From contig CALGHE010000021.1 of assembly GCA_937915765.1 (NCBI GenBank), positions 1 to 64,000 of the forward strand: 64,000 bases of DNA, read 5' to 3'. Each line of letters starts with the position of its first letter. The first letter of the stretch is position 1. Shown here one piece after another: positions 7,016-15,601 of the stretch. The notes under the pieces are model-generated. The model searched no databases. It had not been told where the DNA came from and saw only the letters and a program-made list of their open reading frames with translations. The translations under genes and the position numbers were made by a program. Source of the stretch: an uncultured Bacteroidales bacterium. GTDB taxonomy: Bacteria > Bacteroidota > Bacteroidia > Bacteroidales > Paludibacteraceae.

Positions 7016-8155
7016 ATGGCGGTAAGTTTTAAAAAAAGTATCTTGGTTACGGGCGGAGCAGGCTTTATCGGAAGCCATGTGGTGCGTCTTTTTGTGAATA
7101 AATATCCGGAGTATCGTATTGTTAATCTTGACAAATTGACTTATGCCGGTAATTTGGCAAATCTGAAAGATATAGAGTCTGCTCCCAATTATCTCTTTGA
7201 AAAAGCGGATATTTGTGATTTTGAAACGATTCAATCTATTTTTAAGAAATACGAGATTGATAATGTGATACATCTTGCGGCTGAGAGTCATGTGGATCGT
7301 AGTATTCGTGACCCATTTACTTTTGCTAAAACAAATGTCTTAGGTACTTTGACGCTTCTGCAGGTTGCAAAAGAGTTATGGAATGGAAATTTTGAAGGAA
7401 AACGGTTCTATCATATTTCAACCGACGAAGTATATGGAGCATTGCAAATGACTCATCCAGAGGGTATTGAACCTCCTTTTACAACCACGGCTTCAAGTGG
7501 AGAACATCATCTTGCATACGGTGAGGGATTTTTCTACGAAACAACAAAGTATGATCCTCACTCTCCGTATTCTGCTTCAAAGGCAAGTTCAGATCATTTT
7601 GTTCGTGCGTATCACGATACATACGGATTGCCTACCATTGTAACGAATTGCTCTAATAATTACGGGCCTTATCAGTTCCCTGAAAAGTTGATTCCTTTGT
7701 TTATTAATAATATTCGTCAGGGAAAACCTCTTCCGGTTTATGGTAAAGGTGAAAATGTGAGAGATTGGTTGTATGTTGTTGATCATGCAAGAGCAATCGA
7801 TGTTATTTTCCATAATGGTAAAATCAATGATACCTATAATATTGGCGGATTCAATGAGTGGAAAAATATAGACCTAATTAAGGTTATCATTAAGACTGTC
7901 GATCGTTTGTTAGGAAATCCAGAGGGAACAAGCGAGCATCTGATTACGTACGTGACAGACCGTGCAGGACATGACTTGCGTTATGCAATCGATTCTACAA
8001 AACTCAAGAATGAGTTGGGTTGGGAACCGAGCCTTCAGTTTGAAGAGGGTATCGAAAAAACAGTTCGTTGGTATTTGGATAATCAGGAGTGGATGGACAA
8101 TATCCTTAGCGGAGATTACGAGAAGTATTACGAGGAAATGTATAAAGGACGTTAA
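7016..8155 (+). CDS. rmlB: dTDP-glucose 4,6-dehydratase
   Basis: RmlB converts dTDP-glucose to dTDP-4-keto-6-deoxyglucose, the branch point for rhamnose and for 4-amino sugars. The short-chain dehydrogenase fold shows the NAD motif TGGAGFIGSH at residues 11-20, the STDEVYGAL active-site block, and the YSASK pair with Y185 and K189. NNYGPYQFPEKLIPL and DWLYVVDHARA are typical of RmlB. The 379-aa length fits the longer RmlB forms. No rmlA, rmlC or rmlD is in the window. With the aminotransferase and GT56 gene downstream, an amino-sugar product is more likely than rhamnose. It is the first gene of operon 1, behind the structured leader. Confidence 0.95.
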   Translation: MAVSFKKSILVTGGAGFIGSHVVRLFVNKYPEYRIVNLDKLTYAGNLANLKDIESAPNYLFEKADICDFETIQSIFKKYEIDNVIHLAAESHVDRSIRDPFTFAKTNVLGTLTLLQVAKELWNGNFEGKRFYHISTDEVYGALQMTHPEGIEPPFTTTASSGEHHLAYGEGFFYETTKYDPHSPYSASKASSDHFVRAYHDTYGLPTIVTNCSNNYGPYQFPEKLIPLFINNIRQGKPLPVYGKGENVRDWLYVVDHARAIDVIFHNGKINDTYNIGGFNEWKNIDLIKVIIKTVDRLLGNPEGTSEHLITYVTDRAGHDLRYAIDSTKLKNELGWEPSLQFEEGIEKTVRWYLDNQEWMDNILSGDYEKYYEEMYKGR

Positions 8156-8178
8156 GGTGCCATTAGCATGAAAATACT

Positions 8179-9522
8179 ATGAGAGATTTCGAAAATTTGA
8201 AAATTGCCGTTGCAGGAACCGGATATGTGGGTTTGAGTATTGCTACATTGTTGGCTCAGCATCACGATGTTGTGGCTGTTGATGTGGTGAAGGAAAAGGT
8301 GGATTTAATCAACGCAAGGAAGTCGCCGATTCAGGATGATTACATTGAAAAGTATCTGAAGGAGAAAGATTTGCGATTGTCTGCAACGTTAGATGGAAGG
8401 TCTGCATATGCTGATGCGGATTTTGTGGTGATTGCTGCTCCGACAAACTACGACCCGGTGAAAAACTATTTTGATACGAGTCATGTAGAGGAGGTTATTG
8501 ATTTGGTGTTGGAGGTAAATCCGGATGCAGTGATGGTAATCAAATCAACTATTCCTGTGGGTTACACTCGAAATCTTTATGTAAAATATGTGGATAAATT
8601 TGCTCAAACAGCTTCTCTAAAAGGTAAAAAGTTCAATTTGCTTTTTTCTCCGGAGTTTTTAAGGGAGAGCAAAGCTTTATATGATAATCTATATCCATCC
8701 AGAATTATTGTTGGTTATCCGAAAAAAATCGAGGCGGATGGTTTTGAAGATGAAAACAGGGCAATAGAGGCAGTAGCTCATCCTGATATTGAAAGCTATG
8801 CTAAAACTTTCGCCCGGTTATTGCAAGAGGGTGCTTTGAAAGAGGATGTTGAAGTCCTTTTTATGGGCATGAAGGAGGCGGAAGCTGTTAAGTTGTTTGC
8901 CAATACCTATTTGGCTCTTCGAGTTAGTTATTTTAATGAGTTGGATACCTACGCAGAAGTGAAGGGGCTGGATGCGCAAGCAATCATTCAGGGTGTAGGT
9001 CTGGATCCGCGTATCGGAACGCACTATAATAATCCAAGTTTTGGTTACGGTGGATATTGTTTGCCAAAGGATACCAAACAGTTGTTGGCAAACTATGAGG
9101 ATGTTCCTCAAAATATGATGACTGCTATTGTAGAGAGCAATAGAACACGCAAGGACTTTATTGCGGATCAGATTCTTCGTAAAGCAGGGTATTACAGTTA
9201 TACAGACCAGTGCGGTTACAATCTGGAGCATGAAAAGGAGGTTACCATCGGCGTTTATCGTCTGACGATGAAGAGCAATTCCGATAACTTCCGTCAAAGT
9301 TCCATTCAAGGTGTCATGAAGCGCGTCAAAGCAAAGGGCGCAATGGTGATAATTTATGAACCGACTTTGGAGGATGGAACCACATTCTTTGGCAGCAAGG
9401 TGGTGAATGACCTCGAACAATTTAAGTCCCTCAGCAATGCCATCGTGGCCAATCGTTATGATTCCGTTTTGGATGATGTTAAAGATAAGGTTTACACGAG
9501 GGATATATTTGGACGAGATTAG
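8179..9522 (+). CDS. UDP-glucose 6-dehydrogenase family nucleotide-sugar dehydrogenase
   Basis: The enzyme oxidises a UDP-sugar at C6, twice, to a uronic acid using NAD+. The N-terminus has the Rossmann motif [31 protein letters not shown] and [15 protein letters not shown] are characteristic of UDP-glucose dehydrogenases. The catalytic cysteine C294 is in [14 protein letters not shown]. At 447 aa it is slightly longer than the short Ugd forms. It follows rmlB by 23 bp. The product is probably UDP-glucuronate, but relatives use UDP-GlcNAc or UDP-ManNAc and sequence inspection does not exclude these. Confidence 0.88.
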   Translation: MRDFENLKIAVAGTGYVGLSIATLLAQHHDVVAVDVVKEKVDLINARKSPIQDDYIEKYLKEKDLRLSATLDGRSAYADADFVVIAAPTNYDPVKNYFDTSHVEEVIDLVLEVNPDAVMVIKSTIPVGYTRNLYVKYVDKFAQTASLKGKKFNLLFSPEFLRESKALYDNLYPSRIIVGYPKKIEADGFEDENRAIEAVAHPDIESYAKTFARLLQEGALKEDVEVLFMGMKEAEAVKLFANTYLALRVSYFNELDTYAEVKGLDAQAIIQGVGLDPRIGTHYNNPSFGYGGYCLPKDTKQLLANYEDVPQNMMTAIVESNRTRKDFIADQILRKAGYYSYTDQCGYNLEHEKEVTIGVYRLTMKSNSDNFRQSSIQGVMKRVKAKGAMVIIYEPTLEDGTTFFGSKVVNDLEQFKSLSNAIVANRYDSVLDDVKDKVYTRDIFGRD

Positions 9523-9605
9523 GAGAGGTTGTTAGTTCAAAAGAAGAGAAATGTTTAAACTTTCGATTTGACTGCTATATTGTAATGCAAGAGGGTATTG
9601 ATAAA

Positions 9606-10061
9606 ATGAGTGAAATTTATCATGGAAGCAATCAATCGGTGAAAAATCCAAAGATTTTAGTCCAAGGTTTCTATAAAGATTTTGGCTTTGGTTTTTATTG
9701 CACTAAGTACGAAAGGCAAGCTGTCCGTTGGGCTTTGACAAAGAAAGGGACTCATTGCGTAAATGTATATACTTATGAGCCTTCAGAAACGTTGAAAACT
9801 AAGTTTTTTGGTAAGATGGATGATGAATGGCTTGATTTTGTTGCTAATTGCAGAATTGGGAAAGAGCATGATTATGATATAGTGGAGGGTCCGATGGCTG
9901 ATGATACGATTTGGAATTATGTGGAGGACTTTATTCTGAAGAATATTTCGAGAGAGGCTTTTTGGGAGTTGGCAAAATATAAGTATCCGACTCATCAGAT
10001 TGTATTTTGCACCGAGAATGCTTTAAAAACTATTTCGTTCAAAAGCCATTACACTTTATGA
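9606..10061 (+). CDS. DUF3990-type, ADP-ribosyltransferase-like protein (putative toxin)
   Basis: The 151-aa protein opens with EIYHGSNQSV and continues with GFYKDFGFGFYCTKYERQAVRWA. This is the His...Tyr pattern (HG-----P, then G-GFY-T-----A--WA) of DUF3990 proteins, which resemble ADP-ribosyltransferase-fold toxins. The ending YPTHQIVFCTENAL provides the third conserved block (THQI). I chose ATG 9606 because the HGS motif sits close to the start in relatives; an in-frame ATG lies at 9585. The next gene overlaps by 4 nt (ATGA), which suggests translational coupling with a partner or antitoxin. It is a non-polysaccharide gene inserted in operon 1. Confidence 0.75.
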   Translation: MSEIYHGSNQSVKNPKILVQGFYKDFGFGFYCTKYERQAVRWALTKKGTHCVNVYTYEPSETLKTKFFGKMDDEWLDFVANCRIGKEHDYDIVEGPMADDTIWNYVEDFILKNISREAFWELAKYKYPTHQIVFCTENALKTISFKSHYTL

Positions 10062-10519
10062 AAAACAAATATTTTCCCGAAGAATCAATATCAACGAATG
10101 ATTTGTTTTTTGTCTGCTATATGGTAGAACGAGTTGCAAGGAAAATTAAACAGCGCAATTCATACGTTGTAAACCAAATAGGTAAAGAGAAATTATATCA
10201 TTTTTTAAGTTTGGCACAGGTTCTTCATTCTTCCAATCCTTTGCAAGTTGAGGCTGAGTGGATAGAGGAGTTTAATTTGCAGAATGGAACTTTTGATATT
10301 ACAAATGTGGATAAGAATTTGTGTGATAAGATTCCTACTCCCCTCGAAATGGGAAGCGTCTATTCTCGTTTGATAGATTCTGTCTCTGAAAATTATGTGG
10401 ATGGGTTAATCGAAGTTTATAATTCAGACTTATGTGATGTCATAGACAACTATAATTCAAGTGCTTATTATGAACCTTCGTATTATATAACAAGAGCTTA
10501 TTTGAATGGAGGGTTTTAG
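10058..10519 (+). CDS. partner protein of the DUF3990 gene (possible antitoxin), unknown function
   Basis: The 153-aa soluble protein has no membrane or signal segment. Visible blocks include STNDLFFVCYMVERVARKIK, RNSYVVNQIGKEKLYHFL and a tyrosine-rich tail SAYYEPSYYITRAYLNGG. The chosen ATG overlaps the DUF3990 stop as ATGA; a longer reading starting 51 nt upstream would overlap the toxin-like gene more deeply and is less likely. I have no firm domain name for it. Coupling to an ART-like gene suggests it is the antitoxin or a second component; this is inference from arrangement only. Confidence 0.7.
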   Translation: MKNKYFPEESISTNDLFFVCYMVERVARKIKQRNSYVVNQIGKEKLYHFLSLAQVLHSSNPLQVEAEWIEEFNLQNGTFDITNVDKNLCDKIPTPLEMGSVYSRLIDSVSENYVDGLIEVYNSDLCDVIDNYNSSAYYEPSYYITRAYLNGGF

Positions 10520-10632
10520 TGTTGAGACATTGTAATGAAGAACTTTGAAATGATGAATACAGACACTTGAAACTTGAAATTTGAAACATGACACAAAGAA
10601 CGCACGTGGTGAATTGAAGCTTTATATTATTA
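10520..10632 (+). repeat. intergenic repeat unit upstream of the MNT gene
   Basis: CACTTGAAAC at 10564-10573 and CGCACGTGGTGAATT at 10601-10615 recur in similar order at 11459-11482, on the other side of the MNT/HEPN pair. TTGAAACTTGAAATTTGAAA forms a short local repeat. The two copies may mark the borders of an inserted module. No transposase is present. Confidence 0.45.
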
Positions 10633-10935
10633 ATGCGATTATCATCAATAGAAATAAAAAAGATTATAGATGTTGCCAAAGAGGTATATGGCTCGTCTGT
10701 TAAAGTATTTTTATTTGGTTCTCGCACTGATGATTCGAAGCGAGGCGGAGACATCGATTTGTTAATCAGAACAGAGACTCAAGAGAAGTTGGGATTTATG
10801 GGGCGAGTTTTGATGCGAGCGAAGTTAAAAATGGTTCTTGGAGACCAGAAGATTGATATAGTGGGAGATCATGAAGAGTCTGATTTTGTTCAAAGTATAA
10901 TTAATGGTGCTATTTTGTTAAATGATGCAATCTGA
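10633..10935 (+). CDS. MNT-type nucleotidyltransferase, antitoxin of a HEPN/MNT pair
   Basis: The 100-aa minimal nucleotidyltransferase carries VFLFGSRTDDSKRGGDIDLL, which is the GS-x9-D-x-D active site of the Pol-beta superfamily. In HEPN/MNT (HepT/MntA) modules this protein inactivates the HEPN RNase toxin, in characterised cases by AMPylating it. It appears complete and intact. Its last codons overlap the start of the HEPN gene by 14 nt, the usual coupled layout. The HEPN partner has an early stop codon (see next entry), so this antitoxin may now be an orphan. Confidence 0.85.
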   Translation: MRLSSIEIKKIIDVAKEVYGSSVKVFLFGSRTDDSKRGGDIDLLIRTETQEKLGFMGRVLMRAKLKMVLGDQKIDIVGDHEESDFVQSIINGAILLNDAI

Positions 10936-11410
10936 AAATAAAATTTTGATAGAAAGAATTCATAGAGAATTTATCATTGCATAAAAGCATCTTTCTCGAA
11001 TAGAAGAGTGTGTTTCATTGATGAGTAATATGTTTCCTCTTTCAACTGTTTCTTATTCTTTTTTATCTTCAGAAGAGGTTCGATTATTGGATCAATTTAT
11101 ATTCAGATTCTCAAAATTGCAAGATTGTTTAGGAGCAAAGATGTTTCGATATACGTTGCAATTATTGGATGAGGATGTTGAGAATGCTCCCATGCGAGAT
11201 GTTTTGAATATGCTTGAACGTTATAATTTACTTCCTTCCGTTCAAGAGTGGATGACTCTGAGAGAATTAAGGAACGAAGTTGCACATGATTATCCGTTTG
11301 AGGTTGATGATGTTGTTGAATCCCTTAATCATTTGCATGAGAAATGGGAATTGCTGAAAGTGGTATTGTTTCGACTCAAAGAGGTCTATTTGTCTAACGT
11401 TAAGGGGTAA
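10922..11410 (+). pseudogene. HEPN-domain toxin (HepT-like), interrupted by an in-frame stop
   Basis: The frame opens at ATGATG inside the MNT gene (SENKILIERIHREFIIA), meets TAA at 10982-10984, and continues without another stop as KHLSRIEECVSLMSNMFPLS to 11410. The HEPN RNase motif is intact in LRELRNEVAHDYP (R-N-E-V-A-H), and FRFSKLQDCLGAKMFRYTL is typical of HepT. So the N-terminal 20 codons are cut off by one nonsense codon. A 129-aa product could still start at ATG 11021 by reinitiation, and would keep the catalytic Arg/His. Whether it is dead, reinitiated or read through is unresolved. Confidence 0.7.
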
Positions 11411-11497
11411 TCAGTTCCAAGATTTAAGATTCAAAGTTTCAAACAGTCAGCCACTTGACACTTGAAACACGCGTGGTGCATTCTCGAAAGTTCAATT
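11411..11497 (+). repeat. second copy of the repeat flanking the MNT/HEPN module
   Basis: CACTTGAAAC at 11459-11468 runs into CACGCGTGGTGCATT at 11468-11482. This matches the arrangement before the MNT gene, though the spacer is shorter. The copy sits just before the flippase ATG. Confidence 0.45.
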
Positions 11498-12931
11498 ATG
11501 TCTGAATTAAAGCAAAAAACAGTAAAAGGCGTTGTGTGGAGTGCCGTTGAGCGATTCTCTGTTCAAGGTATTCAATTTGTGGTGATGATATTCATGGCTC
11601 GTATGCTGACTCCGGATGATTATGGGTTGGTGGGTATGCTGGCTGTCTTTATTGCCATTTCTCAGTCATTTATTGATAGTGGATTTTCGCAAGCATTGAT
11701 TAGAAAGCAAGATAGAACGGAGGTAGATAACTCTACTGTTTTCTATTTTAATATTGTCTTGGGGCTTTTGTTCTATTGTTTGCTATTTGTTTCTGCTCCG
11801 TTAATTGCTAAGTTTTACAAAGAGCCTTTGTTGGTGGATTTAACTCGTGTTTTAGGGTTAAGTGTATTGATAAACTCTTTTGTTATTGTACAAAGAGCAT
11901 TACTTACAGTACACATAGACTTTAAAACGCAAGCCAAGGCTGCATTAGTGGCTTCTATTGCTTCTGGTGCAGTAGGGCTTTATATGGCATCAACCGGGTT
12001 TGGTGTATGGGCTTTGGTGGCGCAGCAGTTGGTAAATTTGGGTCTGAATGCCATTATGTTATGGATTCTTTCAAAATGGCGTCCTCAATGGGTATATTCT
12101 TGGACATCTTTCAGAGAGTTGTTCTCTTTTGGTTCTAAGTTGTTGGCATCCGGATTGTTGGATACTCTGTATAACAATATTTATCAAATTGTGATTGGTA
12201 AGTTGTTTTCAGCTTCAAGTCTCGGTTATTACTCAAGAGCTTCTCATTTTGCAGAATTTCCATCTTCCAATTTGACGGGGATTATGCAGCGAGTTACTTA
12301 TCCGGTTCTTTGTTCTATCCAAGATGATGATGAGAGATTAGCAAGCGCTTATAGGCGTTTTTTGAAATTATCAGCATTTGTTATTTTTCCTTTGATGGTA
12401 GGTTTGGCTGCGGTTGCAAAACCTCTCATTCTTGTTTTTTTAGGTGAGAAGTGGCTGTTTGCGTCAACGTTGCTTTTCATTATTTGTTTTTCTAAAATGT
12501 GGTATCCCATCCATGCAATTAATTTGAATTTATTACAAGTAAAGGGCCGCTCTGATTTGTTTTTGCGTTTGGAGATAATAAAAAAGATAATTGGTGTTTC
12601 TGTGTTGTGCATAACAGTACCCAGGGGATTGGTTGCTATGTGTGTAGGTGGAATTTTTACATCTTTAATAAATCTTTCGGTTAATACTTTCTATACAGGA
12701 CAGTTGATTAAAGTCGGCTTTGTTCGGCAAATGATGGACTTGTTTCCTATATTGACTCTAAGTCTAATGATGGGAGTAGTCGTGTATAGTGTTTCTTATT
12801 TTTCTACTTTGCAACCATTGTATGGTTTGTTAATAGGTTTGTTAATGGGTGCATTTTTTTATATTTTGTCTGCAAAAGTATTTAAATTTGCAGAGTGGGA
12901 TGAGTTGATGTTGATATTGCGAAAAAAATAA
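11498..12931 (+). CDS. lipopolysaccharide/capsule flippase (Wzx/TuaB-like, MOP superfamily)
   Basis: It moves lipid-linked oligosaccharide repeat units across the inner membrane. The 477-aa protein is highly hydrophobic with about 12-14 membrane segments. The N-terminus, LKQKTVKGVVWSAVERFSVQ followed by MARMLTPDDYGLVGM, is typical of the polysaccharide-synthesis flippase family related to WzxC and TuaB. I chose ATG 11498; the frame is open upstream but that part resembles the intergenic repeat. It pairs functionally with the EpsG-like polymerase at 22043, giving operon 1 a Wzx/Wzy-type route. Confidence 0.9.
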   Translation: MSELKQKTVKGVVWSAVERFSVQGIQFVVMIFMARMLTPDDYGLVGMLAVFIAISQSFIDSGFSQALIRKQDRTEVDNSTVFYFNIVLGLLFYCLLFVSAPLIAKFYKEPLLVDLTRVLGLSVLINSFVIVQRALLTVHIDFKTQAKAALVASIASGAVGLYMASTGFGVWALVAQQLVNLGLNAIMLWILSKWRPQWVYSWTSFRELFSFGSKLLASGLLDTLYNNIYQIVIGKLFSASSLGYYSRASHFAEFPSSNLTGIMQRVTYPVLCSIQDDDERLASAYRRFLKLSAFVIFPLMVGLAAVAKPLILVFLGEKWLFASTLLFIICFSKMWYPIHAINLNLLQVKGRSDLFLRLEIIKKIIGVSVLCITVPRGLVAMCVGGIFTSLINLSVNTFYTGQLIKVGFVRQMMDLFPILTLSLMMGVVVYSVSYFSTLQPLYGLLIGLLMGAFFYILSAKVFKFAEWDELMLILRKK

Positions 12932-12938
12932 TTATGTG

Positions 12939-14012
12939 ATGGTTGATGTAAAAAAAGAAAGAAGTTCCAATCTGGAATTATATAGAGTGATTGTTATGTT
13001 ATTAATTGTAGCGCATCATTACGTAGTTAATTCCGGGTTGTTTCAACTGATGGAGTCTTCTCCGTTGAGCGGAAATTCTTTATTTTTGTATCTGTTTGGG
13101 ATGTGGGGAAAAACAGGTATAAATTGTTTCGTTTTGATTACAGGTTATTTTATGTGTAAATCGGATATTTCTATAAGTAAATTTTTGAAATTACTTTTGG
13201 AAGTTTTTTTCTATGAGGTTGTTATTTATTCGATTTTTCTATCATGCGGAGTAGTAAGTTTTAATTGGAAAAGTTTGTTTTTTGCATTAATACCTATAGG
13301 TAATGTGGGGAGTGGTTTCACAACTTCTTTTATCTTTTTTTATTTGTCCATTCCGTTTCTTAACATATTATTGAGAAACATGAGTAAAAGACAACATAAA
13401 TTGCTTATTATTTATTGTTTGTTTATATACACTATTTGGGCATTTTATCCTTTTACAGTTGTGTTTAACTATGTTACATGGTTTATTATATTGTTTTTTA
13501 TTTCATCCTATATTCGTCTTTATCCTATTAAACGAGATGGAGATGTTAAATTTTGGAGTTTATTGACGCTTTGTTCTGTTATACTATCGTGTTTAAGTGT
13601 TATCTTATTAAAGGTTTTAGATGTTTGGTGGCCATATAAATTTATGCAGGATTCAAATTCGATTATGGCTTTAGTGACTGCAGTTTGTTCTTTTATGTTG
13701 TTTAAGAATTTAAAGATAAAACAGAGTAAGGTTATCAATTTAATGGGGGCTTCTACTTTTGGGGTATTGTTGATTCATGCCAATAGTGATGCAATGCGAC
13801 AGTGGTTATGGAAGGATATATTAGAAAATGTGTCTTGGTTTGAATCTCCGTATTTGTGGGTTCATGCGACTTTATCTGTTCTAGTAATTTTTATCTTGTG
13901 TGTATTCATAGATCAAATAAGAATTCGTTTTATAGAAAAGCCTTTTTTTTCTAGTTCTATGTATGTAAAATTAGAAAATAATATTCAAAAAATCTTATGG
14001 AAGATAAGTTGA
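12939..14012 (+). CDS. acyltransferase 3 family membrane protein (sugar O-acyltransferase)
   Basis: The 357-aa protein has about ten hydrophobic segments. It begins with RSSNLELYRVIVMLLIVAHH, the family start with the catalytic-type His pair, followed by a GKTGINCFVLITGYF block. Family members transfer acetyl or other acyl groups from the cytoplasm to sugars. I chose ATG 12939 over GTG 12936. Its end overlaps the aminotransferase start by 16 nt. It is distinct from the three closely related acyltransferase copies that start KRIEYIDLAKG (21003, 51521, 55229). Confidence 0.85.
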   Translation: MVDVKKERSSNLELYRVIVMLLIVAHHYVVNSGLFQLMESSPLSGNSLFLYLFGMWGKTGINCFVLITGYFMCKSDISISKFLKLLLEVFFYEVVIYSIFLSCGVVSFNWKSLFFALIPIGNVGSGFTTSFIFFYLSIPFLNILLRNMSKRQHKLLIIYCLFIYTIWAFYPFTVVFNYVTWFIILFFISSYIRLYPIKRDGDVKFWSLLTLCSVILSCLSVILLKVLDVWWPYKFMQDSNSIMALVTAVCSFMLFKNLKIKQSKVINLMGASTFGVLLIHANSDAMRQWLWKDILENVSWFESPYLWVHATLSVLVIFILCVFIDQIRIRFIEKPFFSSSMYVKLENNIQKILWKIS

Positions 14013-15106
14013 TAACAGTTACATCTCCACTGCTTCCGAATTTGGATGAATTTCATTCTCTATTGAAAGAAATTTGGGATAGTAAATGGATAACCAATAA
14101 TGGTAGTTTTCATAAGCAGTTGGAGCAAAAATTGGCGGAGTACTTAAAAGTACCATTTGTCAGTTTGTTTACGAATGGTACTTTGCCGTTGATAACGGCT
14201 TTGCAGGCATTGCGAGTTACTGGCGAAGTGATAACAACTCCTTATAGTTTTGTGGCAACTACACATGCCTTGTGGTGGAATGGAATTAAACCTGTGTTTG
14301 TTGATATAGATTTGCAAACAGGTAATATCGATCCTGATAAGATTGAGGCGTCGATTACTCCTAAAACAACAGCTATAATGCCGGTGCATGTATATGGAAA
14401 ACCTTGTGATACAAAAAAGATTCAAGAGATAGCGAATAAATATGGATTGAAAGTGATTTATGATGCAGCTCATGCTTTTGGTGTAGAGGTAGACGGAGAG
14501 AGTGTTTTGAACGCTGGAGATATGTCCACATTGAGTTTTCATGCCACTAAGGTTTATAATACGATTGAAGGTGGAGCTTTGGTTATGCATGATGAAGAGA
14601 CAAAAAAGCGTATTGATTATTTGAAGAATTTTGGTTTTGCCGGAGAGACAGAGGTGGTGGCGCCCGGTATTAATAGCAAGATGGATGAGATGCGTGCAGC
14701 ATACGGATTGCTCAATCTTCGTCAGGTGGATGCCGCTATTGAGGCTCGTCATCAGGTGGCGATTAAGTATAGAGAGGGGCTGCGGGATGTTGATGGAATT
14801 TCTTTTATGGAGGATATGCCGGGGGTGAAGCATAATTATAGTTATTTCCCAATATTTGTTGATGCAGAAAAATATGGTATGACTCGCGATGAATTATATT
14901 TCAAAATGAAAGAAGCCAAAGTATTAGGTCGTCGTTATTTTTATCCTTTGATTAGCGAGTTTTCTACCTATCGTGGATTGCCAAGCTCTTCTAAAGGAAA
15001 CTTACCTAATGCTCACAAAATGGCAGATAGTGTAATTTGTTTGCCAATGCATCATGAGTTAGGTGATGAGGAAATCAAACGAATTTTAGAGTTGATTGTT
15101 GTTTAA
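13997..15106 (+). CDS. DegT/DnrJ/EryC1/StrS-family sugar aminotransferase
   Basis: This PLP enzyme transfers an amino group from glutamate to a keto sugar nucleotide. The 369-aa protein shows WITNNGSFHKQLEQ, FTNGTLPLITALQAL for cofactor phosphate binding, the IYDAAHAFGV aspartate, and FHATKVYNTIEGG with the PLP lysine K185. The C-terminal REELYF-type arm is present. With RmlB in the same operon, the likely substrate is dTDP-4-keto-6-deoxyglucose, giving a 4-amino-4,6-dideoxy sugar. The GT56 gene downstream supports a Fuc4NAc-like or Qui4NAc-like product, but stereochemistry cannot be read from the sequence. Confidence 0.88.
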   Translation: MEDKLITVTSPLLPNLDEFHSLLKEIWDSKWITNNGSFHKQLEQKLAEYLKVPFVSLFTNGTLPLITALQALRVTGEVITTPYSFVATTHALWWNGIKPVFVDIDLQTGNIDPDKIEASITPKTTAIMPVHVYGKPCDTKKIQEIANKYGLKVIYDAAHAFGVEVDGESVLNAGDMSTLSFHATKVYNTIEGGALVMHDEETKKRIDYLKNFGFAGETEVVAPGINSKMDEMRAAYGLLNLRQVDAAIEARHQVAIKYREGLRDVDGISFMEDMPGVKHNYSYFPIFVDAEKYGMTRDELYFKMKEAKVLGRRYFYPLISEFSTYRGLPSSSKGNLPNAHKMADSVICLPMHHELGDEEIKRILELIVV

Positions 15107-15166
15107 TTGGCGTTTTAGTCAAGTTGAGTGTATAGAAGTTTGTTAAACGAATAAGTAGATGATAAG

Positions 15167-15406
15167 ATGGCAACAATTGTTTTAAATATAGAAGATGAAA
15201 GCATGCTTTCTCAGATAAAAAAAGCTTGTTCTTTATTAAAAGGTGTAAAGGAAGTAAAAGTAGTAAAAACTAAAGCTGTTTCTGCCGATTTAGTTAAATA
15301 TAGTGGTTACAAAGAAGCTATGAGAGATAAACGAGAGGGTAGAGTTTTTCAGGCAGATGGTGCGGATGATATGTTTCAACAAATTTTAGGGTATGTACCG
15401 CGTTGA
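15167..15406 (+). CDS. antitoxin-like protein of a YafQ-type module
   Basis: The 79-aa protein has an N-terminal beta/alpha part (TIVLNIEDESMLSQIKKACS), a basic helix and an acidic C-terminus (GRVFQADGADDMFQQILGYV), as in antitoxins of RelE/YafQ-family toxins. Its end overlaps the start of a recognisable but broken YafQ-like reading frame at 15393, the usual antitoxin-toxin order. The antitoxin itself is intact. The DNA-binding fold is not obvious by eye. Confidence 0.7.
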   Translation: MATIVLNIEDESMLSQIKKACSLLKGVKEVKVVKTKAVSADLVKYSGYKEAMRDKREGRVFQADGADDMFQQILGYVPR

Positions 15407-15601
15407 ATATACTAATCGTTTTAAGAAGGATTTGAAACGATGAGAAAAACGAGGTTTACGCATCTGGACGTTATAGAGAAGTTGCAAGTCTGCACCTTGT
15501 GGCTCTGTGTTTTACGCATGGAGTGCGATTTTAAAGGAGTGGTGGCTCCAGACGTGAATGAAAACGGGAAGAACAGTCCCCAAACGAAGTCGATGATATA
15601 A
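15393..15601 (+). pseudogene. decayed YafQ/RelE-family mRNA interferase toxin
   Basis: ATG 15393 lies inside the antitoxin's last codons and begins MYRVEYTNRFKKDLKR, the typical YafQ start, then hits TGA at 15441. Past the stop the same frame gives EKRGLRIWTL, as in the family. The next frame gives HLDVIEKLQV and later MECDFK, also family-like. The gene is therefore killed by one nonsense codon and at least one frameshift. No active toxin can be made. It matches the broken HEPN toxin 4 kb upstream: antitoxin kept, toxin lost. Confidence 0.75.

Noticed and set aside
10564..10590. CRISPR-like short repeats (TTGAAAC series)
   Set aside because: Units are irregular, 7-10 nt, without spacers, and no cas gene is in the window.
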